From: Lewinellaceae bacterium
GTDB lineage: Bacteria; Bacteroidota; Bacteroidia; Chitinophagales; Saprospiraceae
DNA: 56,274 nucleotides
Direction of reading: 5' to 3'
NCBI GenBank assembly: GCA_016711435.1
Contig: JADJSY010000041.1
Span: forward strand, 1 to 56,274
Positions 36,893-46,294 of this stretch are shown in pieces. The stretch's first letter is position 1; every line of letters begins with the position of its first letter. The position numbers and the translations under genes are program-made. The notes under the pieces are model-generated. The model saw nothing but the letters and a program-made list of their open reading frames with translations. It did not search any database and was not told the DNA's origin.

Positions 36893-36923
36893 TTTGTTTT
36901 AAACAACAACTTGTTTATTTTTG
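36893..36923 (+). promoter_or_regulatory. Bacteroidota-type promoter of the AntA-like gene
   Basis: TTTG at 36893-36896 and TATTTTTG at 36916-36923 with 19 nt between them match the TTTG/TAnnTTTG pattern. The surrounding 150 nt are very A+T-rich. The ATG follows at 36971. Confidence 0.65.
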
Positions 36924-36970
36924 TAACGCAATTTGAAACAAAAAATTAAACAGCACAAAATCAGTGAGTT

Positions 36971-37312
36971 ATGGCACTCGAAATTTTGGAAAGTAAAAAA
37001 GGCACCAAAGTTGTCACCGCTACCAATCTCCACACGGTTCTGAAATTGCCGATCAGGCAATACGGTGCACAGGTACGCAAGTGGCTGCGCGATGCCTACG
37101 AATTTGAAGACGGTATCCGCCGCCCGCAGATATACCGCGATTTTGCCAAGCGCCCCAGGCCGGGCGAACCCGTGGAAGATTTCTACCTGACGCTGGAATT
37201 AGCCAAACTGATTACCCTGCGCAGCAACAGCAAAGACAAAATGAAGTTTGCTCGTCTCCTGGATGCCTACGCTAATAATGGACAAATGAACCTGTTTCAA
37301 CAGGCAGCGTGA
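36971..37312 (+). CDS. AntA/AntB antirepressor-like small protein
   Basis: A 113-residue protein. VVTATNLHTVLKLPIRQYGA, VRKWLRDAYEFEDGI, RDFAKR and EDFYLTLELAKLITLRSNSK resemble the phage AntA/AntB antirepressor domain (V.a..LH..L......y..W, then D.yLtl.~AK.i...~.~sK). No second domain is present. Phage members bind repressors or DNA to induce prophages; here it stands alone behind a strong chromosomal-type promoter without phage genes nearby, so it may be a housekeeping regulator derived from such a domain. Function is unproven. Alternative: an unrelated small conserved protein. Confidence 0.65.
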   Translation: MALEILESKKGTKVVTATNLHTVLKLPIRQYGAQVRKWLRDAYEFEDGIRRPQIYRDFAKRPRPGEPVEDFYLTLELAKLITLRSNSKDKMKFARLLDAYANNGQMNLFQQAA

Positions 37313-37378
37313 AATTAAAGGGCAAAGGGCAAAAAGCAAGCAGAGCAACAAGGTTAATGCAGACTTTGACCGATCCCG

Positions 37379-37411
37379 GTACAAATACCTGAAAGCGAAG
37401 CCTTCAAACCC
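37379..37411. repeat. Dispersed repeat copy 2 (core CCTGAAAGCGAAG)
   Basis: GTACAAATACCTGAAAGCGA continuing to CTTCAAACC is a near-copy of 2224-2256 (about 28 of 32 positions the same). It is followed here by CTTACCCGCCGAAGCC rather than the TTTCAAACC units found after copy 1. Confidence 0.55.
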
Positions 37412-37593
37412 TTACCCGCCGAAGCCTTTTTAACTGCCATAGCCCATAGGCGAAGGAGGGTCAAAACCACTCAAACCAAAAAAGAAACCCGTGAGCCGAA
37501 ATCAATCGACCCACAGGTTAAAATGCATTTGTAGTACAGGTTTTAAGTAGGTAAGTAGGTGTGCAAAATTAGTTTTGGCTAAATTCTTTGTCA

Positions 37594-37639
37594 ATGCTTG
37601 ATTATGAATACTGATAACCAATAACTAATAATGGATAAC
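37594..37639. repeat. AATAAC-type heptamer array, copy 2
   Basis: Units TGATAAC, CAATAAC, TAATAAT, GGATAAC follow TGCTTGATTATGAATAC. It matches 9908-9954 and ends 4 nt before the stop codon of the response regulator (minus, stop 37643-37645). Confidence 0.7.
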
Positions 37640-37642
37640 TAC

Positions 37643-38377
37643 TTAATGGGCGTTGGCTACATCCTTCACAAGCAACTGGAATCCGTTGCCATGGATATTG
37701 ACAATTTCAATACCCGAATCTTTGGCTAAATATTTCCGCAATTTGGTCACAAAAACATCCATGGAACGCGCCGTGAAATAATTGTCTTCATGCCAGATTT
37801 TAGTCAGCGCTTCTGAACGTGGCGTCACATCATTCATATAGCGACAAAACATTTTGAGCAGCTCGGCTTCTTTCGGGCTGAGCTTCCACTGGTTTTCTTC
37901 GCCCGGCGCCGGATCTGTAAAAGTCCGAATACGGACAGGGAAATTGAAGTGGTATTTCCCGATGGTGTATTCCCGCTGTTCATCACGCGGATCGGGCGCT
38001 TTGTTCACCCGCTTCAATACCGCCTGGATGCGCAGCAACAATTCCTCCGAGTTAAAGGGTTTGGAAATATAATCGTCGGCGCCTATTTTGAAGCCCTGGA
38101 GCACATCGTCCTTCATCGTTTTTGCGGTGAGGAAAATAATCGGCACTTCCTGGTTGCGCTCCCGGATATCGCGGGCGAGGGTGAAGCCGTCTTTGCGCGG
38201 CATCATGACATCAAACACGCAGAGGTCATAATGACTTTTGCGGAAAGCCTCAAGTCCGAGCACCCCATCCGTAGCGAGGGTGACGTCGTAGTCATGCATT
38301 TCGAGGTAAGAACGTAGAACGTCGCCAAAGTTTTGGTCGTCTTCTACGAGCAGGATTTTGTAGTTAGCACTTGCCAT
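37643..38377 (-). CDS. OmpR-family response regulator
   Basis: A 244-residue two-component regulator: receiver domain ILLVEDDQNFGDVLRSYL, phosphoacceptor Asp in LCVFDVMMPRKDGFTLA, Thr in FLTAKTMKDD, Lys in ADDYISKPFNSEELLLRI; C-terminal winged helix WKLSPKEAELLKMFCRY, DNYFTARSMDVFVTKLRKYL and IEIVNIHGNGFQLLV. It resembles Bacteroides RprY. No kinase gene is next to it. It is divergent from the PLD-EVE-like gene with about 95 nt between the starts, so it could control that gene (inference). Confidence 0.92.
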   Translation of the reverse strand: MASANYKILLVEDDQNFGDVLRSYLEMHDYDVTLATDGVLGLEAFRKSHYDLCVFDVMMPRKDGFTLARDIRERNQEVPIIFLTAKTMKDDVLQGFKIGADDYISKPFNSEELLLRIQAVLKRVNKAPDPRDEQREYTIGKYHFNFPVRIRTFTDPAPGEENQWKLSPKEAELLKMFCRYMNDVTPRSEALTKIWHEDNYFTARSMDVFVTKLRKYLAKDSGIEIVNIHGNGFQLLVKDVANAH

Positions 38378-38471
38378 AAATTTCGGTCAGTGGTTCGTGT
38401 GATTAGTGTAGTTGCGAAGGGAGGATTTGCAGGATCATTTCTTCTACAACGTTCGCTCCATAGAACGCAGT

Positions 38472-39539
38472 ATGTGGAAGACGGCGGAGAAAGCAAATTT
38501 GTTAAAATCATATATTTTGGAACGCTTCAATATGTCGCCCCGGGAAGGCCCGGCTACGTGTTTTCAGCAGATTGCGGAGTACCTATGCAGTTATCTTGTT
38601 CAGGCACAACGGAATATTCAGGTGGCTGTCTGCTGGTTTACGCACCGCGACATTTTTGAAGTGCTGCTGAAACGCCTCCGTGCCGGGGTGCAGGTAGAGT
38701 TGCTGTTGGAATACGACACGCAAAATATCCGTTCGGGCGGACTCGATTTTCAACTGTTTATCCAACAAGGCGGCCAACTTTTTGCCTGCCTCGATGCGGG
38801 CCTGATGCACCACAAATTTGTCATTATCGATGGTCGGCTGCTGCTCTGCGGTTCGTATAACTGGACGTACAATTCCAATGCGGAAAACCTGCTGGTACTG
38901 CATGATACGACGTTGCTTCAGGCCTTTCACGACGAGTTCCTGCATTTAAAAAGCGCAGCCAAACGTATTTTCCGTGTACGGCAAGCCGATGCGAAGGTGT
39001 TTGCCGCTTTTCCGCTGTTTGAAAATACGCGGTTTCCTTTGGCCGATTTACGAAAAAAAGTGGGTGGCGGCGCGGGCGTCTGGGTCGTTCATTTAGACCG
39101 CTTGAAAGTAGATTACGAGATCATTTTTAAACAACAATATGTGCCGTTCGACGCCGCCGCACTTCTGGCGCCTTACTGGACGGCTTACCGGATGTGGGAC
39201 GAAACGCTTTTTAATGAGGAAATGGAACGGCTGAACGACAGCTCAATTTCAGCGAAATCACTGCGCTATGTGCGCTGCTGGGCGCGGCGTATAAAAACCG
39301 GAGATGTCATTTTCGCGACAGAAAAAAAGTCTCAGGCGCTCCTCGCTATCGGCATCGTTCAGTCACATCCGCAACCTTATGAAGGCTCGGATTTTTCATC
39401 GTTCCGGGCGGTGCAATGGCTGAAAATTTTATCTGATCGGGCGTATGTGCTGCCTGAAAAAATTTCTGGGCAGGTAGTGGCGCGGTATCGGGGATCGGGG
39501 ATGCGGGTTTTGCAGGAGGTGATGGGGGTGAAAAAGTAA
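38472..39539 (+). CDS. PLD-type nuclease domain fused to an EVE/PUA-like C-terminal domain
   Basis: A 355-residue protein. Residues about 30-150 form a single HKD phospholipase D/nuclease domain: IQVAVCWFTHRDIFEVLLKR, GVQVELLLEYDTQN, then LMHHKFVIIDGRLLLCGSYN (H-K-D) and NWTYNSNAENLLVL, as in Nuc/FAM83/mitoPLD-like nucleases that act as dimers. Residues from about 275 read KTGDVIFATEKKSQALLAIG, IVQSHPQPYEGS, SFRAVQWLKI: the GD-V, IG-V, and R-V-W pattern of EVE/PUA-like modules that read modified DNA bases in McrB-type restriction enzymes. The middle (160-270) is unrecognised. The start is uncertain: ATG 38472 is taken; an in-frame TTG is upstream. It is likely a DNA- or RNA-cleaving enzyme, perhaps modification-dependent, but this is inferred. 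Confidence 0.7.
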   Translation: MWKTAEKANLLKSYILERFNMSPREGPATCFQQIAEYLCSYLVQAQRNIQVAVCWFTHRDIFEVLLKRLRAGVQVELLLEYDTQNIRSGGLDFQLFIQQGGQLFACLDAGLMHHKFVIIDGRLLLCGSYNWTYNSNAENLLVLHDTTLLQAFHDEFLHLKSAAKRIFRVRQADAKVFAAFPLFENTRFPLADLRKKVGGGAGVWVVHLDRLKVDYEIIFKQQYVPFDAAALLAPYWTAYRMWDETLFNEEMERLNDSSISAKSLRYVRCWARRIKTGDVIFATEKKSQALLAIGIVQSHPQPYEGSDFSSFRAVQWLKILSDRAYVLPEKISGQVVARYRGSGMRVLQEVMGVKK

Positions 39540-39695
39540 AAATGTAAATTTCTGGATCTAGTATTCCGGTTGCCTATTTTAAAAGGCTAAAGGATAGTTT
39601 TCCACATCCCACCCTACCTCTTACTTTTTGTTTTAAATTTGCCATCGCATACCACCTGAATATTTTCCGATAGTTGGAAGAAAAGATAACCCACC

Positions 39696-42600
39696 ATGCC
39701 ACAATTCGCACACCTCCACTGCCACACCCAGTTCTCCCTGCTCGACGGCGCGGCGAGCATTCCTTCGCTGTTCAAAAAAGCCGCTGCCGATGGCATGAAA
39801 GCCATCGCCATCACCGACCACGGCAACATGTTCGGGGCGTTTCAGTTTGTGGCGGAAGCGGCCAAACACGAGGGAGTAAAACCCATTGTCGGCTGCGAAT
39901 TTTATGTGGTGACCGACCGGCACCGCCGCAGTTTTACTAAAGAGGATAAGGACAAACGCTACCACCAATTGTTCCTGGCCAAAAACCCGGAGGGTTATAA
40001 AAACCTGGTGAAACTGTGTTCCCTCGGCTACATCGAGGGTTTGTACGGCAAATACCCGCGGATCGACAAAGAACTGATTTTGCAATACCATGAGGGGCTG
40101 ATCGCTACCACCTGTTGCATCGGTGCGATGGTGCCGCAGGCGATCCTTAAAAAAAGTGAAGCGGAAGCCAAAAAGGAGTTTGAATGGTGGCTCGATATTT
40201 TTGGTGAAGACTACTACATCGAGATCCAGCGGCACCAGATGGCCGAGCAGGACAAGGTAAATGAAATGTTCCTGCGCTGGGCCGACGAATACAAGGTCAA
40301 AGTCATTTGTACCAACGACTCGCACTACGTAGACCAGAAAGACTCCAACGCGCACGACATCCTGCTTTGTGTCAACACCGGCGAGAAACAGGCCACACCC
40401 GCTATCCGCGAATTTGTGGAAGAAGGTACTGTAATGAAAGGCGGCCGTTTTGCTTTCTGGAACGACCAGTTTTATTTCAAGACGCAGGCCGAAATGGGTA
40501 AATTGTTCCAGGATGTGCCACAATCCCTGGACAATACCATGGAAATTGTGGACAAATGCGAGCACCTGAAACTCAAAAAAGACATCCTGCTGCCCAATTT
40601 CGTGGTTCCGCAGACCTTTCAAACCCAGGACGATTACCTGCGCCACCTGACTTTTGAAGGCGCTAAAAAACGCTACAAGGAAATAACCACCGAAGTAGAG
40701 GATCGCCTCAATTTCGAACTCAATACCGTGAGAACGATGGGTTTTGCGGGCTACTTCCTCATCGTGGCCGACTTCATCAACCACGGCAAAGACATCGGCG
40801 TGTTCATCGGCCCCGGGCGCGGCTCGGCGGCGGGCAGCGCGGTGGCCTACTGTATCGGCATCACCAATATCGACCCGATCAAGTACCAGTTGCTGTTCGA
40901 ACGTTTCCTGAATCCCGACCGGAAATCCATGCCCGATATCGACACGGACTTCGACGACGAAGGCCGCCAGAAAGTGATCGATTATGTGGTGGAAAAATAC
41001 GGCAAACAGCAGGTGGCCCAGATTGTCACCTACGGCACCATGGCCGCCAAAATGTCGATCAAAGACGTTTCGCGCGTGCTGGACCTGCCACTCGACCAGG
41101 CCAATGCGCTGGCCAAACTGGTGCCTGAAAAACCCGGCATTTCCCTCAAACGGGTACTTACCGCGCCGTTGACCGGCGAAGGATCTTTGTCAGAAAAAGA
41201 AAACCTCGGTTCGGAAGACCTCGAAAATGCCAAAAAACTCCGCGAACATTTAGTCGCCGAGCATACGCCCGAAGGCATGGTGCTCAAAGAAGCCATGATT
41301 CTCGAAGGTTCGGTGCGCGGCACGGGTATCCATGCGGCGGGTATCATTATCGCGCCGAAAGACCTGACGGAAATTATTCCGGTTTATACCTCGAAAGAGA
41401 CCGAACTGCTCATTACCCAGTACGAAGGCTCCATCATCGAGGATGCCGGGGTAATCAAAATGGACTTCCTGGGCCTCAAAACCCTCACCATCATCCGCGA
41501 TGCGCTGATCCTGATCGAGCAAAACCACGGCGTGAAAATCAGCATCGACGATATACCGCTCGACGATAAAAAAACCTACGAACTCTACCAGCGCGGCGAA
41601 ACCAACGGCACCTTCCAGTTTGAAAGCGCCGGTATGCAGAAGTACCTGCGCGACCTGAAACCCGACAAATTCGACGACCTAATCGCCATGAATGCCTTGT
41701 ACCGGCCGGGGCCGCTGGAGTATATTCCCGACTTTATTTCCCGCAAACACGGGCGGCAGGCGGTGACGTATGATTTGCCGGATATGGAGGAATACCTCAA
41801 GGATACTTTTGGTATTTGTGTTACGGGCGACACGCTCGTTTTCGATGCCATTTCGGGCAAACGCGTTCGTATGGACCAATTGGAAAATCGTGTGGGCGAC
41901 TTTTATGTCCAGGGCGTGGGCCGACCTCTTACCACAAAAAGGCAAAATGTCCTACTGGGTTTGCAATGGTGAAAAACCGGTTTTTAAAGTAAAACTGAAA
42001 AACGGCGCCATTGTAAAAATGACTTCCAACCACCGGGTTTTGACAGAAAATGGCTGGCGCGAACTCGGCGAATTACAGGTTGGTGACGCGATTGCTACAC
42101 CGAGAAAACTGGAAGCCCAATCGCCGGAACATTTGACCCGCAAAAACTCAGGGTACTGGCTTATTTACCAAGTTCGTTCCGGAATTTGTATTTGGACTTA
42201 CAGATGAACTGATCGGTTTTTTCCTGGCCTCTCTTTGGGACTGTGACGGCCACATCGGCAAAAAAATCTGTGCTTTCAAAACCATTTCGCCCCGACTGGC
42301 CAATGACGCAGACTTTGCTGTTGCGCCTGGGATTTATTCTACCACGTACGAAACTCGTTATTTCAACAACCGGAGGCAGGAAGAAATTACAGCGTTTCAG
42401 GTATCCGTGTACAACCTGAAGGTTTTTTCTGAAAAAGTTGCTCCTTTCCTGGTATTGAAACAAATGTCTGAAGAAAGCGCTTTTCAGGAAGCCTTTACCG
42501 ACAACGTTTCACGGGAAATTTTCTTTGAAGAAGTAAACTCCTCCTGGAATGGTTCGCAGCGCAGCCTGATGGAGACACACGGGTTGAGCCGTCAGCATTT

Positions 42601-44243
42601 CAATACGTTGAATAAAAACCGTGCACGCATTGCTGCACACGTGGTTGCTCCTGTGGCTGAAACGTTCGCATTGCCACGTACACAACGCAACCTGAACGTC
42701 CGCTGGGAAGAAATTGCAGAAATCTCTCCCGCAGGTACGGAATTGGTATACGATATCACAGTAGAAGGCATCCACAATTTTGTTGGGAATAATGTCATCC
42801 TGCACAATTGCGTGTACCAGGAGCAGATCATGCTCCTTTCCCAGAAACTCGCCGGCTTCTCCAAAGGCGACGCCGACGTGCTGCGCAAGGCCATGGGTAA
42901 AAAGCAAAAGGCGGTGCTGGACAAAATGAAAAGCCAGTTCATCGAAGGTGGAACGAGCCGCAGCCATCCGGCCAAAGTCCTGGAAAAAATCTGGACCGAC
43001 TGGGAAGCCTTCGCCATGTACGCTTTCAATAAATCGCACTCCACATGCTACGCCCTCGTGGCCTACCAGACAGCCTATTTAAAATCGCATTATCCCTCCG
43101 AATACATGGCTGCGACGCTCACGCATTCGCAGTCGAATATCGATAAAATCACCTTCTTCCTGGAAGAGTGTAAACGTATGGGCCTCAACGTAAAAGGCCC
43201 GGATGTGAACGAATCGCTGATCAATTTTTCCGTGAATAAAAAAGGCGACATCCGCTACGGCATGGGCGCCGTGAAAGGGGTGGGCGAGGCCGCCATGGAA
43301 GTGATGATCGAAGAACGCACCAAAAACGGCCCGTTCAAGGACCTTTTTGATTATATGCGGCGCATCAACCTGCGCACGGTGAACAAACGGGTGATGGAAA
43401 GCCTGGTGTACGCCGGCGCATTCGACGGGTTCGGCGTCCCGCGTTCGGCATTTTTTGCGGAGACGGACAAGGACGTCGCTTTTATTGAAAAACTGCTCAA
43501 ATACGGCTCGGCATTCCAGGGCGATAAAATCATGTCGGTCAATTCGCTGTTCGGCGACCTCTCCGACTCGGTCAGTATCCCCGAACCTGTGGTGCCCAAG
43601 GTGCCCGACTGGGGCCTGATTTTCAAACTGCAAAAGGAAAAAGAGGTGGTAGGCATTTACCTCAGCGGTCACCCGCTCGACGATTTCCGCTACGAATGGG
43701 AAAACTTCGCTTCACCGCTTGCCAACATCGAGAACTACAAAGGCCGCAAAGTAAATGTCGCCGGTTTCGTACTCAAGGCCGAGCACCGCATCAGCCAGAA
43801 AGGCACGGGCTGGGGGCGTTTTACCATTCAGGATTACACGGGCTCACTGGAAATCACCATGTTTTCGGAGAGTTATGCCAAATTCAAAATCCTTCTTCGA
43901 GGAAGGCACGAGCGTGTACGTGGAAGGCGAGTACAAACAGCGCTACAATTCCGATGAAATGGAGTTCCGCGTACAAAACGTCCGGCTGCTGGAAACCATC
44001 GGCGAGGAAAAAACCTCATCCATCACGCTGCGCATCCCGGTGGAAAAAATCTCCGCCGACCTGATCGAACGCATCGAAAAACTGTGTCTGGCCCACAAAG
44101 GCAAACACACGCTGCGGATGGAACTGATCGACTACAACAACAAGGAAAAAATGTCCTTTACCTCGCAGGTACGGAAAGTGAATGTGGGAAATGAGTTTAT
44201 TGCGGCGATGGAGGTATTAGGGGTGGAATGCGGGGTGAATTGA
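39696..44243 (+). CDS. dnaE: DNA polymerase III alpha subunit (DnaE) interrupted by an intein; three apparent one-base insertions
   Basis: Replicative polymerase, host length about 1,185 residues without the intein. N-terminal PHP domain (FAHLHCHTQFSLLDGAASIP, AIAITDHGNMFGAFQF), the active-site region GPGRGSAAGSAVAYCIGI and PDIDTDFDDEGRQKVIDY, YEGSIIEDAGVIKMDFLG, then after the intein VYQEQIMLLSQKLAGFSKGD, YAFNKSHSTCYALVAYQTAY, the HhH region, an OB fold (VNVAGFVLKAEHRISQKGTG) and the tail domain. The frame shifts by one near 41920-41945, again near 42158-42162 (both inside the intein), and at the A-run around 43890 where KFK should continue SFFEEGTSVYVEG. DnaE is essential, so these are probably sequence errors. 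It starts right after a TAAATTTG box at 39634. Confidence 0.92.
41817..42808 (+). mobile_element. Intein with LAGLIDADG-type endonuclease domain in DnaE
   Basis: About 330 residues, inserted between GI and CVYQEQ of DnaE. N-terminal splicing block: CVTGDTLVFDAISGKRVRM (Cys1), then block B with GAIVKMTSNHRVLTENGW. A DOD endonuclease-like core follows: FVPEFVFGLTDELIGFFLAS, with LWDCDGHIG giving the acid of the first LAGLIDADG helix. C-terminal blocks: GTELVYDITVEGIHNFVGNN, VILHN, then +1 Cys (codon 42809). Nucleophile Cys1, B-block His, terminal HN and Cys+1 are all present, so it should splice. In the endonuclease, the frame slips twice near 42305-42345 (AQTLLLRLGFI is in another frame). It is either a degenerate endonuclease or sequence errors. 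Confidence 0.88.
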
Positions 44244-44250
44244 TACAATA

Positions 44251-44289
44251 AATCGGGGGTCGCCGAATCTTATTCGACGCCCCCCGATT
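44251..44289. terminator. Bidirectional terminator hairpin after dnaE
   Basis: AATCGGGGGTCG and CGCCCCCCGATT pair, with an inner GAAT/ATTC stem. It lies between the dnaE stop (44243) and the stop of the convergent MORN-caspase gene (44317). Strong G+C stem, no clear U-run. Confidence 0.7.
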
Positions 44290-44316
44290 CCCATTCACTA
44301 TTAAACAAATCCTCCC

Positions 44317-46016
44317 TCAATTCCTCCGAAACGCCACGGGCATCGCGTCATCGAAATCTCCGGTTAGCACCGGCGTTTGCACATTGGCGGTGTATTCGCG
44401 TACTTTGGAATATACATAGCCGTATAACTCCTTGATAGTCACTAAGTAATCACCGTTGTTATCGGCAGCGCCTTTCAAGCCGCGGAGCACGTAGTAGGTA
44501 AACACACCCTGGCGCAGACCGTGGTCTTCGAGTGAGAGTTCTTCCGCTTTGGACGACATCAGCAGGGCAATACCGCCGTCGGCTTCTTCAAAAGCCTGGT
44601 AGTAGCGTTGCAGGGTGACAGGCGCCGGGCCTTTGGCAGCCAGGCCGTCGCCGTAATTGAGCGAACCGCTGTGGCAGGCGTCGGCGATGCAGAGTTTGTG
44701 TTTGGCTTTGCTGGCGTTGAAAATTTGTTTCACTTCCTCGTGGCGCAGTTTGTTGTTGTAGCCGTCGTAGTCGACCGGCAGGAAACAACCTTCCAGGCCG
44801 TGGCCGCTGAAGTACAGCATCACCACGTCGTTGGCGTCGGCTTTCAGGAAATACTGGCGCATGGTTTTCAGGATATTTTCGCGGGTGGCCGATTCGTCTA
44901 CCAGTATCGCGATCTGATTATCGGGTAAAGCGCCGCCTTCCGGGCTTTTGAGGAAAGAATACACGCGGAAAGCATCGTCGTCGGTAAATTTGAGCGAAGG
45001 CATGGAAGTGTAACGCCCTACGCCGACGATCACCGCCCAAATTTTTACACTTTTATTGGCTTCCACCATAATCGGGTCGGCAGGAATGACTTCCCGGGAA
45101 TCCACTTCTTTGATCGGAGAACCGTTCAACCACACAGCGCCATACACACGCCCCGTGCTGAAATACATAATTCCTTCGCCATGTGGGGCATTGTTGACCC
45201 ATTCGCCTTCGTAGCGGTCGCTATTGGAATAGTAGCAAACGCCTTTGCCGTTCGGGTAACCTTCTTTGAATTCGCCGATCCAGCGAGACCCGTCGGGATA
45301 ATCGTAGTAACCCCGCCCGACCCGGCAGAAACCGGTACCGCAGTTGCGCAGTCCGCTGACATCCGGTTTGGTTGGCGATGGTTTGTTTGAGCAGGTTTAT
45401 TGGAAGCGGTATTGGCGTTTTGGGAAGGTTTTTGTTGGGTGGAGTTGGGTTTGTTGGCCACCCCGCCCGAATTATCAGTCGTGGAAGTGGTTGTGGCAGC
45501 GGGTTTGCCGTTTGTCCAGGTGCCTTGTGTTATTTTTCCAGTGGGGGCGACTAATTTACCGGCGCCGTGTTTGCGGTTTTTTTGCCAGGCGCCTGTATAA
45601 TAGGCGCCATCGGGATAGTACATGGTACCCTGGCCATCGAATTCGCCGTTCACGAATTTGCCTTCGTAGCGTTCTCTGGTTTTAAAATAGTACTTGCCCT
45701 GACCATTGGGCAAATCATTCACCCAGGCGCCGGTGTATTTATCGCCATTGGCGTAGGTCATCGTGCCTTCGCCCTGCATTTTGCCGCGGCTGAACTGGCC
45801 TTCATAAAAAGCGCCATTCGGAAGGGTCATTTTACCCCGGCCATCGCGCAGGTTGGCCCTGAATTGTCCAGTATACCTGGAGGTAGCCGAATAACGGTAG
45901 CTACCAGTTCCATTCTGGCAGTTGCCGCTGACGCACTGAGCAGGTAATTGGAATGATGAAATTACCAGCAATAAAGCCGGTACAAAAAGACGGGAAACAA
46001 GATTATAACCCTTCAT
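44317..46016 (-). CDS. Exported MORN-repeat protein with C-terminal caspase domain (one frameshift)
   Basis: About 566 residues. Signal peptide (LVSRLFVPALLLVISSFQLP); five or more MORN repeats (YTGQFRANLRDGRGKMTL, YEGQFSRGKMQGEGTMTY, YTGAWVNDLPNGQGKYYF, YEGKFVNGEFDGQGTMYY, YTGAWQKNRKHGAGKL); a Ser/Thr/Asn/Pro-rich linker; further MORN units in the other frame (YDYPDGSRWIGEFKEGYPNG, YEGEWVNNAPHGEG); then a peptidase C14 domain with AVIVGVGRYTSMPSLKFTDD, catalytic His in VMLYFSGHGLEG and catalytic Cys in LCIADACHSGSLNYGD. The frame changes near 45360-45375 in the linker; one added base joins them. It is a metacaspase/orthocaspase-like protease, probably cleaving after basic residues (family inference). 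Confidence 0.85.
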
Positions 46017-46227
46017 GTCTGTGACAGATTTAATTTTTTACAATGAAAAAAGTGCGGGTAAAAAGAAGGGTGCAAGCAGTACGTTTTAGGTAAATTGATT
46101 AAACTCGAACGAGGTTCAGGCATCATGGTTGGTGGTTGTTTGGAGTAGCCCAGGCGGATGATATGATGCAAGAACAATTTACCTATCCGAATATTGTGCC
46201 ATACATATTTCAATGAAATGAAATTTG

Positions 46228-46235
46228 TACTTTTG
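46228..46235 (+). promoter_or_regulatory. Putative -7 promoter box of the DUF4920 gene
   Basis: TACTTTTG followed by CGCCG matches TAnnTTTG; the ATG is at 46295, about 60 nt downstream, after an A+T-rich leader. No evident -33 element. Confidence 0.45.
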
Positions 46236-46294
46236 CGCCGTTGTTTTTCATAGTAACATTCTGATTTTCAATAAATTAAAAAAAATTTAAATCC

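Larger units (their letters stand above)
37313..37642. other. Intergenic region with two dispersed repeats and no gene
   Basis: The 330 nt between the AntA-like gene and the response regulator hold AAAGGGCAAAAAGCAAGC-like low-complexity words, the CCTGAAAGCGAAG repeat (37379-37411), an inverted GCCTTTTTAACTGCC / GGCGAAGGAGG stretch, and the AATAAC heptamer array at the end. No credible ORF is seen. Confidence 0.5.

Noticed and set aside
36971..39539. Prophage remnant around the AntA-like gene
   Set aside because: No structural, packaging, lysis or integrase genes lie nearby, and the flanking genes are ordinary chromosomal genes.
41900..43920. Programmed frameshifting in dnaE
   Set aside because: Three shifts of the same sign at unrelated homopolymers, two of them inside the intein, are better explained by sequence errors; there is no consistent slippery site plus stimulator.
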